Shown in pieces: positions 34,730 to 43,446 of a stretch of DNA of 64,000 bases (its first letter is position 1; every line of letters starts with the position of its first letter). Origin of the DNA: Marinospirillum celere (GTDB taxonomy: Bacteria; Pseudomonadota; Gammaproteobacteria; Pseudomonadales; Halomonadaceae); contig NZ_FOLH01000003.1 in NCBI RefSeq assembly GCF_900112235.1, positions 471,298 to 535,297 of the forward strand, in the 5' to 3' direction. The position numbers and the translations under genes were made by a program. The notes below the pieces were generated by a model, which searched no databases, had not been told where the DNA came from, and saw only the letters and a list, made by a program, of their open reading frames with translations.

Positions 34730-35449
34730 ATGACCGACACTATCAGCCTCTTGGTCCAAGAGCTTGCTGAAATCCAGCCACCAACACCTGATCTTGTTGA
34801 ACCCGCAGACCCTATTAATAATCAGGTTGATTTTACGAGCCTAGTTGACAGCCTGGTCGATAAGGGGTGGTTTGTGGCCGAAGGTTATCTACCCACAGAC
34901 CTGTGCCTGAGACTCTTTAATGAACTCAAAAACCTGCGCCAGGAATCAGAGCTTAAAGCGGCGGGGGTAGGCAGGGGTAAGGAGCATCTGCTCGCCGAAT
35001 CCATTCGCGGGGACTCTATCCATTGGCTGGATGGCCAAACCCAGGTACAGCAAGAGTATCTGGCCCTGATGCGTGAACTGAAAGACTACCTGAACCGGGA
35101 ACTCTTTTTAGGGTTGTTTGAGTATGAAAGCCACTATGCTTTTTATCCGCCCGGTGCCTTTTATAAAAAACATGTGGATGCTTTTAGAGGCCGTTCCAAT
35201 CGCGTGGTGACCACGGTGCTTTATCTAAACCCGAAATGGGAAGCTCCGCATGCGGGCCAGATGCGTATCTATGATCCTGAATCTGGTGCGCCTCTAATGG
35301 ATGTGGCGCCGCGACTGGGAACCCTGGTGTGTTTTCTTTCTGAGGTCTTGCCTCATGAGGTATTAAAGACGCATCATGACAGAGCAAGTATCGCTGGTTG
35401 GTTTCGAGTGAATACTTCTATTAATGGCTTGGTTGATCCAGCCCTTTAA
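34730..35449 (+). CDS. 2OG-Fe(II) oxygenase (prolyl 4-hydroxylase-like fold)
   Basis: A 239-residue cytoplasmic protein with the double-stranded beta-helix of the 2-oxoglutarate and iron oxygenases, SM-20-like group. The iron triad is visible: HVD (about residue 146), PHEV with the second histidine near 206, and the 2OG-binding arginine in GWFRVN near 221; YYPPGAFYKKHVD-type context is present as FYPPGAFYKKHVDAF. The N-terminal 40 residues are a low-complexity acidic extension. Substrate is unknown; relatives hydroxylate proteins or small molecules. It is divergent from cfa, with a small membrane protein 69 bases downstream. Confidence 0.87.
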   Translation: MTDTISLLVQELAEIQPPTPDLVEPADPINNQVDFTSLVDSLVDKGWFVAEGYLPTDLCLRLFNELKNLRQESELKAAGVGRGKEHLLAESIRGDSIHWLDGQTQVQQEYLALMRELKDYLNRELFLGLFEYESHYAFYPPGAFYKKHVDAFRGRSNRVVTTVLYLNPKWEAPHAGQMRIYDPESGAPLMDVAPRLGTLVCFLSEVLPHEVLKTHHDRASIAGWFRVNTSINGLVDPAL

Positions 35450-35518
35450 TTGAGTAATTTGATAGACCGCTATCCATTACTCTCATCAGTAAGCTTGATA
35501 TTTTCAGGAGCAACAACC

Positions 35519-35758
35519 ATGGCGTTGCGTAAAGACAAAGACAATTCAGCTGGTTTAATTGCAGCAATGCTGTTCTTTCTAGCTGTCGCCGTAGGCGCCT
35601 TTATGTTTTTCAATACCTATGATGTCAATCCGGCCGCTTTACGGGAAGGCCACCGCTATGAAGACTACTGCCAGCAGGTTCACCTCTACAAGCAGACCAA
35701 TGGTCGTGAAGGTTGGCGTGATTATCGGGGAATTTATTACAAGGAATGTCTAGAGTAA
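35519..35758 (+). CDS. Unknown 79-residue single-span membrane protein
   Basis: A short protein with one membrane segment (about residues 14-31) and a polar tail rich in Tyr, Arg and Glu (YEDYCQQVHLYKQTNGREGWRDY). The ATG at 35519 has AGGAG eight bases upstream; the frame stays open to a TTG at 35450, but that has no ribosome site. I do not recognise a family. It lies between the oxygenase gene and recJ and ends on the base next to the end of recJ. Confidence 0.65.
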   Translation: MALRKDKDNSAGLIAAMLFFLAVAVGAFMFFNTYDVNPAALREGHRYEDYCQQVHLYKQTNGREGWRDYRGIYYKECLE

Positions 35759-37546
35759 TCAGCAGGCTTCAACATACGCTTGGCTAACCAGCAATTGGAG
35801 GCTGACTTTCCCCCGAAAATGGTTAGCATCCAACCGGTAAGCCAGGCGCACTTGCTGGCCCTCAGTAACCGGTAAGGCTTCACCCTCTTCACTTAAAGCT
35901 CTAAACCAGATGGCCTTTAAACGCTTACCTGTCTCCAGGCTAGCCACTTCCATCAATAGATGGGTCTGATCAGCACCGATGGTTCGAATAGCTTCCAGGA
36001 CAAAAAGCCCCTCAAACAAAGGAGGGTCAAACTCACGTCCAAAAGGCTCCAGGTTGGTCAGTATATCCAGCGTTTCAAGACACAAGAGGTCATCCGGCAG
36101 TTCGCCATCCGTGTAGAGGCTTGGCTCCAGGGTGCGACCATTCAACTGTAAACGTATCGCCTGTTCAAAAGCTTGCTGGAAGGCTGCCAATTTATCTGAC
36201 CAGAGTGTTAAGCCTGCGGCTCCCTGGTGTCCGCCAAAGCGAACCAATAAGCCGGGATGCAAATCATCAACCCGCTGCAAGGCTTCACGCAGATAAATAC
36301 CCGGCACACTACGCGCTGATGCATTTAAATGCCCTGCTTCACGTCCGGGGGTGAGAACAACCGCTGGTCGACCCAGTTTCTCCACCAAACGGGAAGCAAC
36401 AATCCCCTGAACACCCGAGTGCCCTTCAGCTACATAGGTCACCAGGGTTTGGAAACCTTCCTTCACCTGCAGCAGGGCAGCATCCAAGGCCGTTCGTGTC
36501 ATCTCTGCTTCGACAAAGCGACGATCTTGATTATCACTATCCAGAACTTCCAGTTGGCGGCGGGCTTCCGGAAGATTGCTGGCTAAAAGAAAGTGTAGCG
36601 CTGCATAAGGATCAGCCATGCGTGAACGGGCATTGATTCTGGGCCCCAACTGAAAACCCAGGGTAGCCGCCGTAAAGGCATCAAAGCGCTCACCCTGAAA
36701 TTCACGAAAGGCTTGCCAGCAAGGAGCATCAGAAGCATTCATCAGCTTTAAACCCTGGGTTACAAAAGCCCGGTTGGCGGCACTCCCCCCCAAGGACACA
36801 CAATCTGCCACGGTACCCAAGGCCACAAAAGGCAATAAAGCAGAAAGCTTGGGGCTGGCTGCATCCAGTAGCCCGGCTTCAATCAAACGGCTGCGGAAGG
36901 CCGACATCAGCAACCAGGACACCGCACAACCGGCCAGGGTCGGATCAGGATAGGAGCAGTCACTTCGGGTCGGGTTGATCACAGCAAAGGCAGAAGGCGG
37001 CGGCCCTTCTTTGGGCAGCGCATGGTGATCGGTAACCAGCACATCGATACCCGCTTGCTTGAGCCGGGCAAGACGGGGTTCATCTGAAGAACCACAGTCT
37101 GCAGTAATGATGACTTCAGGTCGCGGACTCTGGTCCAGGATACGATTAACCAGGGCGTCACTGACGCCGTAACCATCTTTGATACGATGACCAATCAGGC
37201 TGGATATTTTTTCTGGAGGAACGCCAAAATACTCGGTCAGAGAGCGATAAATCACCACATGGGAGGTGATGCCGTCCACATCATAGTCAGTCAAAATACC
37301 GATCCGCTGCCCTGACTGCAAGGCATCCAGCAGGCGCTGGCAAGCCCGATCGATATCCTTGAGTGACTGTGGAGAAGCCAGGTACTTCAGCGCCGGCTTC
37401 ACCAAGCTGGTCAAAGAGCCTTGAATGCTTTCCAGTCGGCCCGCCAAAATGCGGGCCTGCAAAGGATGCACGCCTTCAGCAAGAGCTTCCTGATAGAGCG
37501 CCTGATTGATCGGGCGCTGGACCAAGCGAGCTCTGGGTGCAGTCAT
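35759..37546 (-). CDS. recJ: Single-strand-specific exonuclease RecJ
   Basis: A 595-residue DHH-family nuclease that digests single-stranded DNA 5' to 3' in recombination and mismatch repair. The manganese motifs are GILTDYDVDGITSHV (about residue 85), TADCGSS and VTDHHALPKEGPPP (about 173), and the DHHA1 domain has RFGGHQGAAGLT near residue 430. Length is close to E. coli RecJ (577). It lies downstream of thrC, hom and dsbC on the same strand, an order common in gammaproteobacteria. Confidence 0.96.
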   Translation of the reverse strand: MTAPRARLVQRPINQALYQEALAEGVHPLQARILAGRLESIQGSLTSLVKPALKYLASPQSLKDIDRACQRLLDALQSGQRIGILTDYDVDGITSHVVIYRSLTEYFGVPPEKISSLIGHRIKDGYGVSDALVNRILDQSPRPEVIITADCGSSDEPRLARLKQAGIDVLVTDHHALPKEGPPPSAFAVINPTRSDCSYPDPTLAGCAVSWLLMSAFRSRLIEAGLLDAASPKLSALLPFVALGTVADCVSLGGSAANRAFVTQGLKLMNASDAPCWQAFREFQGERFDAFTAATLGFQLGPRINARSRMADPYAALHFLLASNLPEARRQLEVLDSDNQDRRFVEAEMTRTALDAALLQVKEGFQTLVTYVAEGHSGVQGIVASRLVEKLGRPAVVLTPGREAGHLNASARSVPGIYLREALQRVDDLHPGLLVRFGGHQGAAGLTLWSDKLAAFQQAFEQAIRLQLNGRTLEPSLYTDGELPDDLLCLETLDILTNLEPFGREFDPPLFEGLFVLEAIRTIGADQTHLLMEVASLETGKRLKAIWFRALSEEGEALPVTEGQQVRLAYRLDANHFRGKVSLQLLVSQAYVEAC

Positions 37547-37557
37547 GAGCCTGGCAA

Positions 37558-38961
37558 TCAGCCTCTGCTTGCCAGTTGCTGGCGGGCAACTTCATCCTGA
37601 ATGGCCTGCAAGTCTGCGGGCAAAACCTTGTAGCTTTCTTTACGCTCCAACAGGTCACTCATGGATTCAGGCAAGGCAGCACCCTGTTTGAAACCCGCCT
37701 TGATCACTGCCTCTTCAAACTTGGCTGGATGGGCTGTGGCCAAAGAAATAATCGGTGTCGAGGCATCTTTAGCAAGCTGTTGACTGGCCAAATAAGCAGT
37801 GGCGGTGTGTGGGTCCAAAAGCTCACCGGTGTGCTCATAGGCATCTTTAATCACTTTCAGAATACCTGCATCATCAAGACTGAAGCTGTCAAAAAGCTCG
37901 CGGGCTTTGCTCCAGGCTGAGGCGTCAATTTGCGTGGGTTCCTGATTGAACTTCTGCAGCAAATCAGCAATGGCCTGACCATCCTGGTTGTAAAGATCAA
38001 ACAGCAAGCGCTCAAAATTGGAAGAAACCACGATATCCATGGAAGGCGCCAGAGTGGGCTGCAAGGGTTTCTTGCTGAAGTCATTGTCGTTCAGGGTGCG
38101 ATGCAGAATATCATTGGCATTGGTTGCAACAATGAGCTGCTTGATGGGCAGACCCATTTTATAAGCCACATAGCCAGCAAAGACATCACCAAAATTAGCT
38201 GAGGGCACACTGAAAGCAACTTCTCGGTGAGGAGCACCCACAGCAACGGCACTGGTGAAGTAATAAACCACCTGCGCCATAATCCGCGCCCAGTTGATTG
38301 AGTTAACAGCAATCAAACGCTGCCCTTTCAGGAAGCTCTGATCGGCAAAACTGGCTTTAACCATGGCCTGACAGTCATCAAAATCCCCTTCCACGGCAAT
38401 GTTGTGGACGTTGGGAGCCAGAACCGTGGTCATTTGACGGCGCTGAACTTCCGAAACCCGGTTATGCGGGTGCAGGATATAAATATCGACATGGGTGCAG
38501 GGTTTGCAGCCTTCGATTGCTGCTGAACCGGTATCCCCGGAAGTAGCGCCCATGATGACGCCCCGCTCACCGCGCTTGGCCAAAAAATGATCCAGCAGGC
38601 GGCCTAAAAGCTGTAGAGCAACATCCTTGAAAGCCAGGGTGGGACCATGAAAGAGTTCAAGCAGGAAATGATTGCTGTCCAGCTGCTTTAGCGGGGCCAC
38701 AGCATCGTGTTTGAAGCTTGCATAGGTTTCTTGCAAAATTTTCTTGAAGGTGGCTTCAGGAATGCAGTCACCCACAAAAGGCTTCATGATTCGAAAAGCC
38801 GCTTCCGCATAAGGAAGACCCGCCAAAGCAGCAATGTCGTCTTTACTCATTTGTGGAAATTGCTCGGGCACATAGAGCCCGCCATCGGTCGCCAAACCGG
38901 TAAGGACGACTTCTTCAAAGTTTAGTGCAGGCGCCTGCCCGCGAGTGCTGATATAGCGCAC
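37558..38961 (-). CDS. thrC: Threonine synthase
   Basis: A 467-residue PLP enzyme that converts O-phosphohomoserine to threonine, the last step of the pathway. The PLP-lysine region is HGPTLAFKDVALQLLGR, the phosphate-binding loop is GATSGDTGSAA, and INSINWARIMAQVVYYF is typical of the long threonine synthases. The start MRYISTRGQAP is the standard one. It follows hom on the same strand by 25 bases, so hom and thrC are co-transcribed, while dsbC lies before hom. Confidence 0.97.
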   Translation of the reverse strand: MRYISTRGQAPALNFEEVVLTGLATDGGLYVPEQFPQMSKDDIAALAGLPYAEAAFRIMKPFVGDCIPEATFKKILQETYASFKHDAVAPLKQLDSNHFLLELFHGPTLAFKDVALQLLGRLLDHFLAKRGERGVIMGATSGDTGSAAIEGCKPCTHVDIYILHPHNRVSEVQRRQMTTVLAPNVHNIAVEGDFDDCQAMVKASFADQSFLKGQRLIAVNSINWARIMAQVVYYFTSAVAVGAPHREVAFSVPSANFGDVFAGYVAYKMGLPIKQLIVATNANDILHRTLNDNDFSKKPLQPTLAPSMDIVVSSNFERLLFDLYNQDGQAIADLLQKFNQEPTQIDASAWSKARELFDSFSLDDAGILKVIKDAYEHTGELLDPHTATAYLASQQLAKDASTPIISLATAHPAKFEEAVIKAGFKQGAALPESMSDLLERKESYKVLPADLQAIQDEVARQQLASRG

Positions 38962-38986
38962 GATCTTTTCTCACTCACTAAGATAA

Positions 38987-40291
38987 TTATTGATCTTCAA
39001 GGCTTTCCACACGAATTCGCATTACACCCCCGGCTATATCAGCCAAGGATTCCAGCTCGCGTATCACGTCATTCATTGCCGATTCACGCGTGGTGTGGGT
39101 CAGCAGGATAATAGGAACCAACTCACCTTCAAGAATATCTTTTTGGATAATGGCTTCAATGCTAATGCCGTGATCACTCAGAATAGTCGCCACCCGAGCC
39201 AAAACACCGGGGCGGTCAACTGCCAGCAAACGCAGATAGTAAGCTGTTTCTATTTCTTCCATGGGCAGCACAGGCATATCATCAGCCTGCTCGGCAAAGG
39301 CCAGGTAGGGCACGCGTGAATCCGGCTCGGCACCCATTTCCCGCGCAACATCAACCAAGTCAGCAATAACTGCTGAAGCGGTAGGCTCAGCGCCAGCACC
39401 CGCTCCGTAATAAAGCGTGGGACCAACTGCATCCCCGGAAACCATAACTGCATTCATAACGCCATTAACATTGGCCAACAGTCTTTCTTTGGGAATCAGG
39501 GTTGGGTGAACGCGCAGCTCCAGACCCTTGTCGGTCCGACGGGTAATACCCAGGTGTTTAATCGCATAGCCCAGCGCATCGGCCTGACGTATATCTTCGA
39601 CATCAATGCGGGTAATCCCTTCGGTATAAACCTTGTCAAAACTCAAGGGCACACCAAAGGCAATGGCTGACAGGATGGCCAGTTTGTGGGCTGCATCTAT
39701 GCCTTCAACATCAAAAGTGGGGTCGGCCTCGGCGTACCCTAACTCTTGGGCTTCAGCAAGAACTTCAGCAAAGTCGCTGCCGTGGTCATTCATGCTGGTC
39801 AGAATGAAGTTGCCAGTACCATTGATAATGCCAGCAACCCAATTAATTTTGTTGGCTGTCAAACCTTCACGAATGGATTTAATGATGGGTATACCACCCG
39901 CAACTGAGGCCTCAAAAGCGACTATAACGCCTGCTTCGCGTGCAGCATGAAAAATCTCATTACCATAAACAGCAATCAGTGCCTTATTGGCAGTCACTAC
40001 GTGCTTGCCTGAGGCAATTGCTTTCATGACCAGCTCATAGGCGGCGTCATAACCACCAATCAGCTCAACAACAACATCTATTTCTGGATTCTCAATAACA
40101 TCCATCACTTCCGGAGAAACATAAACACTGGAAGTATCACAATTTGGATTGGCAGTACGGGTTGCTACCTGTTCAACCACTATTGGCCGTCCGGCCCGGC
40201 GGGCAATTTCGCTGGCATTGCGCAGCAAAACATTGAAAACACCGCCGCCCACGGTACCCAGGCCACAGATAGCGACTTTTACAGGTTTCAA
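38987..40291 (-). CDS. hom: Homoserine dehydrogenase with ACT domain
   Basis: A 434-residue enzyme that reduces aspartate semialdehyde to homoserine. The NAD(P)-binding motif is GLGTVGGGV (about 11-19), the catalytic segment includes GTGNFILTSM and EADPTFDVEGIDAAHKLAILS, and a C-terminal ACT domain (about 355-430) begins AYYLRLLAVDRPGVLA, giving feedback control by threonine. The start is TTG with AAGGAG six bases upstream. It is a stand-alone enzyme, not fused to aspartokinase. Confidence 0.97.
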   Translation of the reverse strand: MKPVKVAICGLGTVGGGVFNVLLRNASEIARRAGRPIVVEQVATRTANPNCDTSSVYVSPEVMDVIENPEIDVVVELIGGYDAAYELVMKAIASGKHVVTANKALIAVYGNEIFHAAREAGVIVAFEASVAGGIPIIKSIREGLTANKINWVAGIINGTGNFILTSMNDHGSDFAEVLAEAQELGYAEADPTFDVEGIDAAHKLAILSAIAFGVPLSFDKVYTEGITRIDVEDIRQADALGYAIKHLGITRRTDKGLELRVHPTLIPKERLLANVNGVMNAVMVSGDAVGPTLYYGAGAGAEPTASAVIADLVDVAREMGAEPDSRVPYLAFAEQADDMPVLPMEEIETAYYLRLLAVDRPGVLARVATILSDHGISIEAIIQKDILEGELVPIILLTHTTRESAMNDVIRELESLADIAGGVMRIRVESLEDQ

Positions 40292-40326
40292 AATACTCTC
40301 CTTAATTGATGTTGATGTTATTGAGA

Positions 40327-41064
40327 TTAAAGACCCAGCTCTTGAATAAGGCGTTCTGAAGGCACATAACCAGGAATGACTTTGCCATCAGGAAGGATAA
40401 TTGCTGGTGTGCCCTGAATGCCTTGGGCTCTAGCCAACTCAAAATGGCTGGCAACCGGATTATCGCAGGAAGCAGCCGCCACTTCTTCGCCTGACTTAGC
40501 CTGGTTCATCGCTTCTCTTGGATTAGCGGCACACCAAACATTAACAAGCTTTTGATAGGCTGAACTGCCCACTCCCTGACGCGGGAAAGCCAGGTAGCGA
40601 ACTTCGATACCGGCAGCATTTAAATCAGCCATTTCTTCGTGCAGACGGACACAGTAGGGACAGGTGATATCGGTGAACACCTGAATCACGGCCTGGGTTT
40701 CCTGGCCAGCAGCCACCGGAAAAACAACCTGCTCTTCTTCAGGCAAATCCTGGAGCTGCTGACGACGCAACTGGCTACGCTTGTTTTCGGTTAGGTCCTT
40801 GATGCCCTGATCAGATAACTCCAACAAGTTGCCTGCAAACAAAAAGCGTCCGTCAGCACTGACATACAGCAGATCACCTGAGTTCAGTAGCACCTCATAG
40901 ATCCCTTCAAGTGGCGTGCTTTCAAGTGATTCTATAGCAATTCTGGAATCAATAACCTGCAACTGTTCTTCCAGATGGGCTTTATCCGGCGCTGCTTGCA
41001 AAGGCACGGCCAGGAAGACACTAAGCAATCCGGCAATCGCCAGACGAGCAGAGAAACTGCGCAT
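40327..41064 (-). CDS. dsbC: Periplasmic disulfide isomerase DsbC
   Basis: A 245-residue periplasmic protein with a signal peptide, the N-terminal DsbC dimerisation domain (about 25-90) and a thioredoxin fold. The active site is CPYC (in FTDITCPYCVRLHEEM) rather than the CGYC of E. coli, and the cis-Pro loop is GTPAI. A second cysteine pair (WCAAN and SCDNP) is structural. It shuffles wrong disulfides with electrons from DsbD. The ATG at 41064 has AGGAG five bases upstream; the longer TTG start is not supported. It precedes hom, and the xerD gene that often lies before dsbC is absent here. Confidence 0.92.
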   Translation of the reverse strand: MRSFSARLAIAGLLSVFLAVPLQAAPDKAHLEEQLQVIDSRIAIESLESTPLEGIYEVLLNSGDLLYVSADGRFLFAGNLLELSDQGIKDLTENKRSQLRRQQLQDLPEEEQVVFPVAAGQETQAVIQVFTDITCPYCVRLHEEMADLNAAGIEVRYLAFPRQGVGSSAYQKLVNVWCAANPREAMNQAKSGEEVAAASCDNPVASHFELARAQGIQGTPAIILPDGKVIPGYVPSERLIQELGL

Positions 41065-41130
41065 AACTTCTCCTGAAATGGGATCCAACCAAATGCACCA
41101 GTATGCCTGCGAGCAGGCTAAAAAACAAAA

Positions 41131-41152
41131 ACGGGCACCCTCAGGCGCCCGT
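41131..41152 (-). terminator. Intrinsic terminator of the rpsP-rimM-trmD-rplS operon
   Basis: On the minus strand ACGGGCGCC pairs with GGTGCCCGT (one mismatch) around CTGA-type loop bases and is followed by TTTTTGTTTTTT, a textbook intrinsic terminator 42 bases after the rplS stop. It separates the ribosomal operon from dsbC. Confidence 0.88.
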
Positions 41153-41193
41153 CTTTAAGTCGTACTGCCACCAGGCAGCAAGCCAAGCCACTA

Positions 41194-41550
41194 TTAGGCC
41201 AGCTTTTCCTTGATACGCGCCGACTTACCTGAGCGATCACGCAGGTAGTAGATCTTGGCTTTGCGAACATCACCACGACGCTTGACCTGAATTGACTCAA
41301 CCAGCGGGCTGTAAGACTGGAAAGTCCGCTCAACACCCATGCCGCTAGAGATTTTGCGCACTGTGAATGCAGAGTTCAGACCACGATTACGCTTGCCGAT
41401 CACCACACCTTCATAAGCCTGAAGACGCTCGCGGTTACCCTCTTTAACCTTAACTTGCACGACAACAGTGTCGCCAGGGCCAAAGCTGGGAATTTCTTTG
41501 TTCATTTGTTCGGCTTCAAGAGCCTGGATAATAGGGTTTCTGTTACTCAT
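41194..41550 (-). CDS. rplS: 50S ribosomal protein L19
   Basis: A 118-residue ribosomal protein at the 30S-50S interface. It carries the whole L19 pattern: [32 protein letters not shown] and [16 protein letters not shown], ending [18 protein letters not shown]. It is the last gene of the rpsP-rimM-trmD-rplS operon, with a strong terminator just downstream. Length is normal. Confidence 0.98.
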   Translation of the reverse strand: MSNRNPIIQALEAEQMNKEIPSFGPGDTVVVQVKVKEGNRERLQAYEGVVIGKRNRGLNSAFTVRKISSGMGVERTFQSYSPLVESIQVKRRGDVRKAKIYYLRDRSGKSARIKEKLA

Positions 41551-41567
41551 TGCTGCTCGCTCCTAGA

Positions 41568-42338
41568 CTAAGGCCGCTCGACTTGCGCCCTGGTAGGTGG
41601 GGCATCGTATTCGCGGATAAATTCTGCTAACAATTCCTGCTGCTCCTTATCTAACTGGCGATCAGCCAGCAGATCAGGTCGCCGCAACCAGGTTCGACCC
41701 AGCGCTTGCTTTAAGCGCCAACGGCGTATGGCTTCATGGTTACCGCTAAGCAGCACCTCGGGAACGCCGTGCCCGTCGATCACTTCGGGTCTTGTATAGT
41801 GCGGACAATCCAACAGCCCTTCAGCAAAAGAGTCCTCTTCAGCTGAGGCTTCATGACCCAGGACACCAGGCACCAACCTGGATACTGAATCCATAAGGAT
41901 CATGGCTGCCAGTTCCCCACCACTGAGGACATAGTCACCAACGGACCACTCCTCATCGATCTCTGAGGCCATGAGGCGCTCATCAATTCCTTCATAACGC
42001 CCAGCAACCAGAATGTGCCGACTTCTGCCTGCCAGCTCCTCTACACCCGCCTGATCCAACTTGCGCCCTTGAGGTGACAAGTAAATTACTTTTGCCTCAG
42101 GCCCTGCAGCTTGTTTAGCCGCCTGGATCGCCGCACGTAGTGGCTCAACCTTCATCAACATGCCAGGACCACCACCATAAGGACGGTCATCAACAGTGCG
42201 ATGCCTATCCGTTGCAAAATCCCTGGGGTTCCAAAAATCAATTTCCAGAAGCCCCTGCTTAAGCGCGCGGGAAGTTACACCCTGCTCGGTGATGGCTGTG
42301 AACATCTGTGGAAACAGAGAAACAACACCAAACCACAC
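41568..42338 (-). CDS. trmD: tRNA (guanine37-N1)-methyltransferase TrmD
   Basis: A 256-residue SPOUT-class methyltransferase that makes m1G37 in tRNA and so prevents frameshifting. The knotted SAM site is seen in [27 protein letters not shown], and the N-terminus has [18 protein letters not shown]. The start is GTG. It lies in the conserved operon between rimM and rplS, 17 bases before rplS. Length is normal. Confidence 0.97.
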   Translation of the reverse strand: MWFGVVSLFPQMFTAITEQGVTSRALKQGLLEIDFWNPRDFATDRHRTVDDRPYGGGPGMLMKVEPLRAAIQAAKQAAGPEAKVIYLSPQGRKLDQAGVEELAGRSRHILVAGRYEGIDERLMASEIDEEWSVGDYVLSGGELAAMILMDSVSRLVPGVLGHEASAEEDSFAEGLLDCPHYTRPEVIDGHGVPEVLLSGNHEAIRRWRLKQALGRTWLRRPDLLADRQLDKEQQELLAEFIREYDAPPTRAQVERP

Positions 42339-42364
42339 CCTGCATGTCTCACTTATTCAGTTGT

Positions 42365-42904
42365 TCAAAAATCGGCATCCCAATCAACTTCCAGGATGCC
42401 AGCGTCCAGATCAACCCGCTTGATTACATCAGGTATTAGCCAGGGAATCAGGCGTTCTTCCTGATCCGGACTTTCTGCAAGAGGCTTAACAACAAGAACA
42501 TCATTCGCGCCTGTTTCAAGCAAGTAATCAACCTTACCGAAAATCAAACCCTGCAGATTGATGACCTTTAAGCCAATCAACTGGTTCCAGTAGTATTCGC
42601 CTTCAGGCAACTCAGGCAGATCTTTTTCTTGCAGGTAAATCACTGCACCTGCAAGCAATCTTGCTTGCTCAGGGGTATCATAGCCTTTCAGCTTGGCAAT
42701 CAGCCCCTTGCCTTGCTTACGACCATCAGTGACTTGCACCTGAAAGGTTTTGTCCTGATGTCTCAGAGTCCATTCTGGATATTCAACTAAATTTTCCATG
42801 GGGTCAGTGTAGGAATAAACCTTTACCCAACCCTTAATGCCAAAAATGCTGGTTATCTTACCCAGCTGAATCTCACCTGCATCGTTCATGTGCGGCTTGC
42901 TCAT
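42365..42904 (-). CDS. rimM: Ribosome maturation factor RimM
   Basis: A 179-residue protein that binds ribosomal protein S19 and assists 30S head assembly. The N-terminal RimM domain has QLGKITSIFGIKGWVKVYSYTDP (residues 12-34), and the C-terminal PRC-barrel has EGEYYWNQLIGLKVI and ends LIPDVIKRVDLDAGILEVDW. It lies between rpsP and trmD, as in most gammaproteobacteria. Length and motifs are typical. Confidence 0.96.
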   Translation of the reverse strand: MSKPHMNDAGEIQLGKITSIFGIKGWVKVYSYTDPMENLVEYPEWTLRHQDKTFQVQVTDGRKQGKGLIAKLKGYDTPEQARLLAGAVIYLQEKDLPELPEGEYYWNQLIGLKVINLQGLIFGKVDYLLETGANDVLVVKPLAESPDQEERLIPWLIPDVIKRVDLDAGILEVDWDADF

Positions 42905-42948
42905 TTACAATCCAGCCCATGCCCGAAATAATTAAGGTGGAGCAACAA

Positions 42949-43197
42949 TTACTGCTGCTTAACGGCTTCTTTGGCCAACTTAGCTACACGATCAGACAGC
43001 TGTGCACCTTGACCAACCCAATGCTGCAGGCGATCCAAATCCAGGCGCAGACGCTCAGCGTCACCGCGTGCTACTGGGTTGAAGAAACCCAGACGTTCGA
43101 TGTAACGGCCATCACGCGCTTTGCGAGAATCAGTTACGTGTACATGATAAAAAGGGCGCTTTTTAGCACCGCCACGAGCCAGACGAATGGTTACCAT
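42949..43197 (-). CDS. rpsP: 30S ribosomal protein S16
   Basis: An 82-residue ribosomal protein starting [17 protein letters not shown], the standard S16 N-terminus; the body has [13 protein letters not shown]. The open frame extends 34 codons further upstream, but those codons are not S16-like and are rejected. It is the first gene of the rpsP-rimM-trmD-rplS operon. Upstream of it (43198-43446) lies the gap after ffh. Confidence 0.97.
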   Translation of the reverse strand: MVTIRLARGGAKKRPFYHVHVTDSRKARDGRYIERLGFFNPVARGDAERLRLDLDRLQHWVGQGAQLSDRVAKLAKEAVKQQ

Positions 43198-43446
43198 TGC
43201 AAGTCTTTCCTTTACGCTATTCGGAAAATTAAAAAATCTGTGACCAGATATTTTCAATTCGAGTAGCCACCCCGTATTGAAAACCTGTTCAAAAGGCAAG
43301 GCACCCGAAAGGCGAAGTATTCTAATGGATAACTTCAGCCTTGGGAAGCTTTGCCGTGTATTTTACGCCAAATCCTAGCCTCTATTTCTGGTCGCGCTAT
43401 TGTAGTGGCACCCACAGGAAACGCAAGCAGAACCTCAGCCACTCTA
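43198..43446. other. Intergenic region between ffh and rpsP
   Basis: A 249-base gap between two minus-strand genes. It should hold the promoter and leader of the rpsP operon and the end of the ffh message. I see no convincing gene, RNA or strong hairpin in it; the frames that cross it are shadows. Confidence 0.5.

Noticed and set aside
43198..43299. 34-codon upstream extension of rpsP
   Set aside because: S16 begins MVTIRL; the extra codons are not S16-like.
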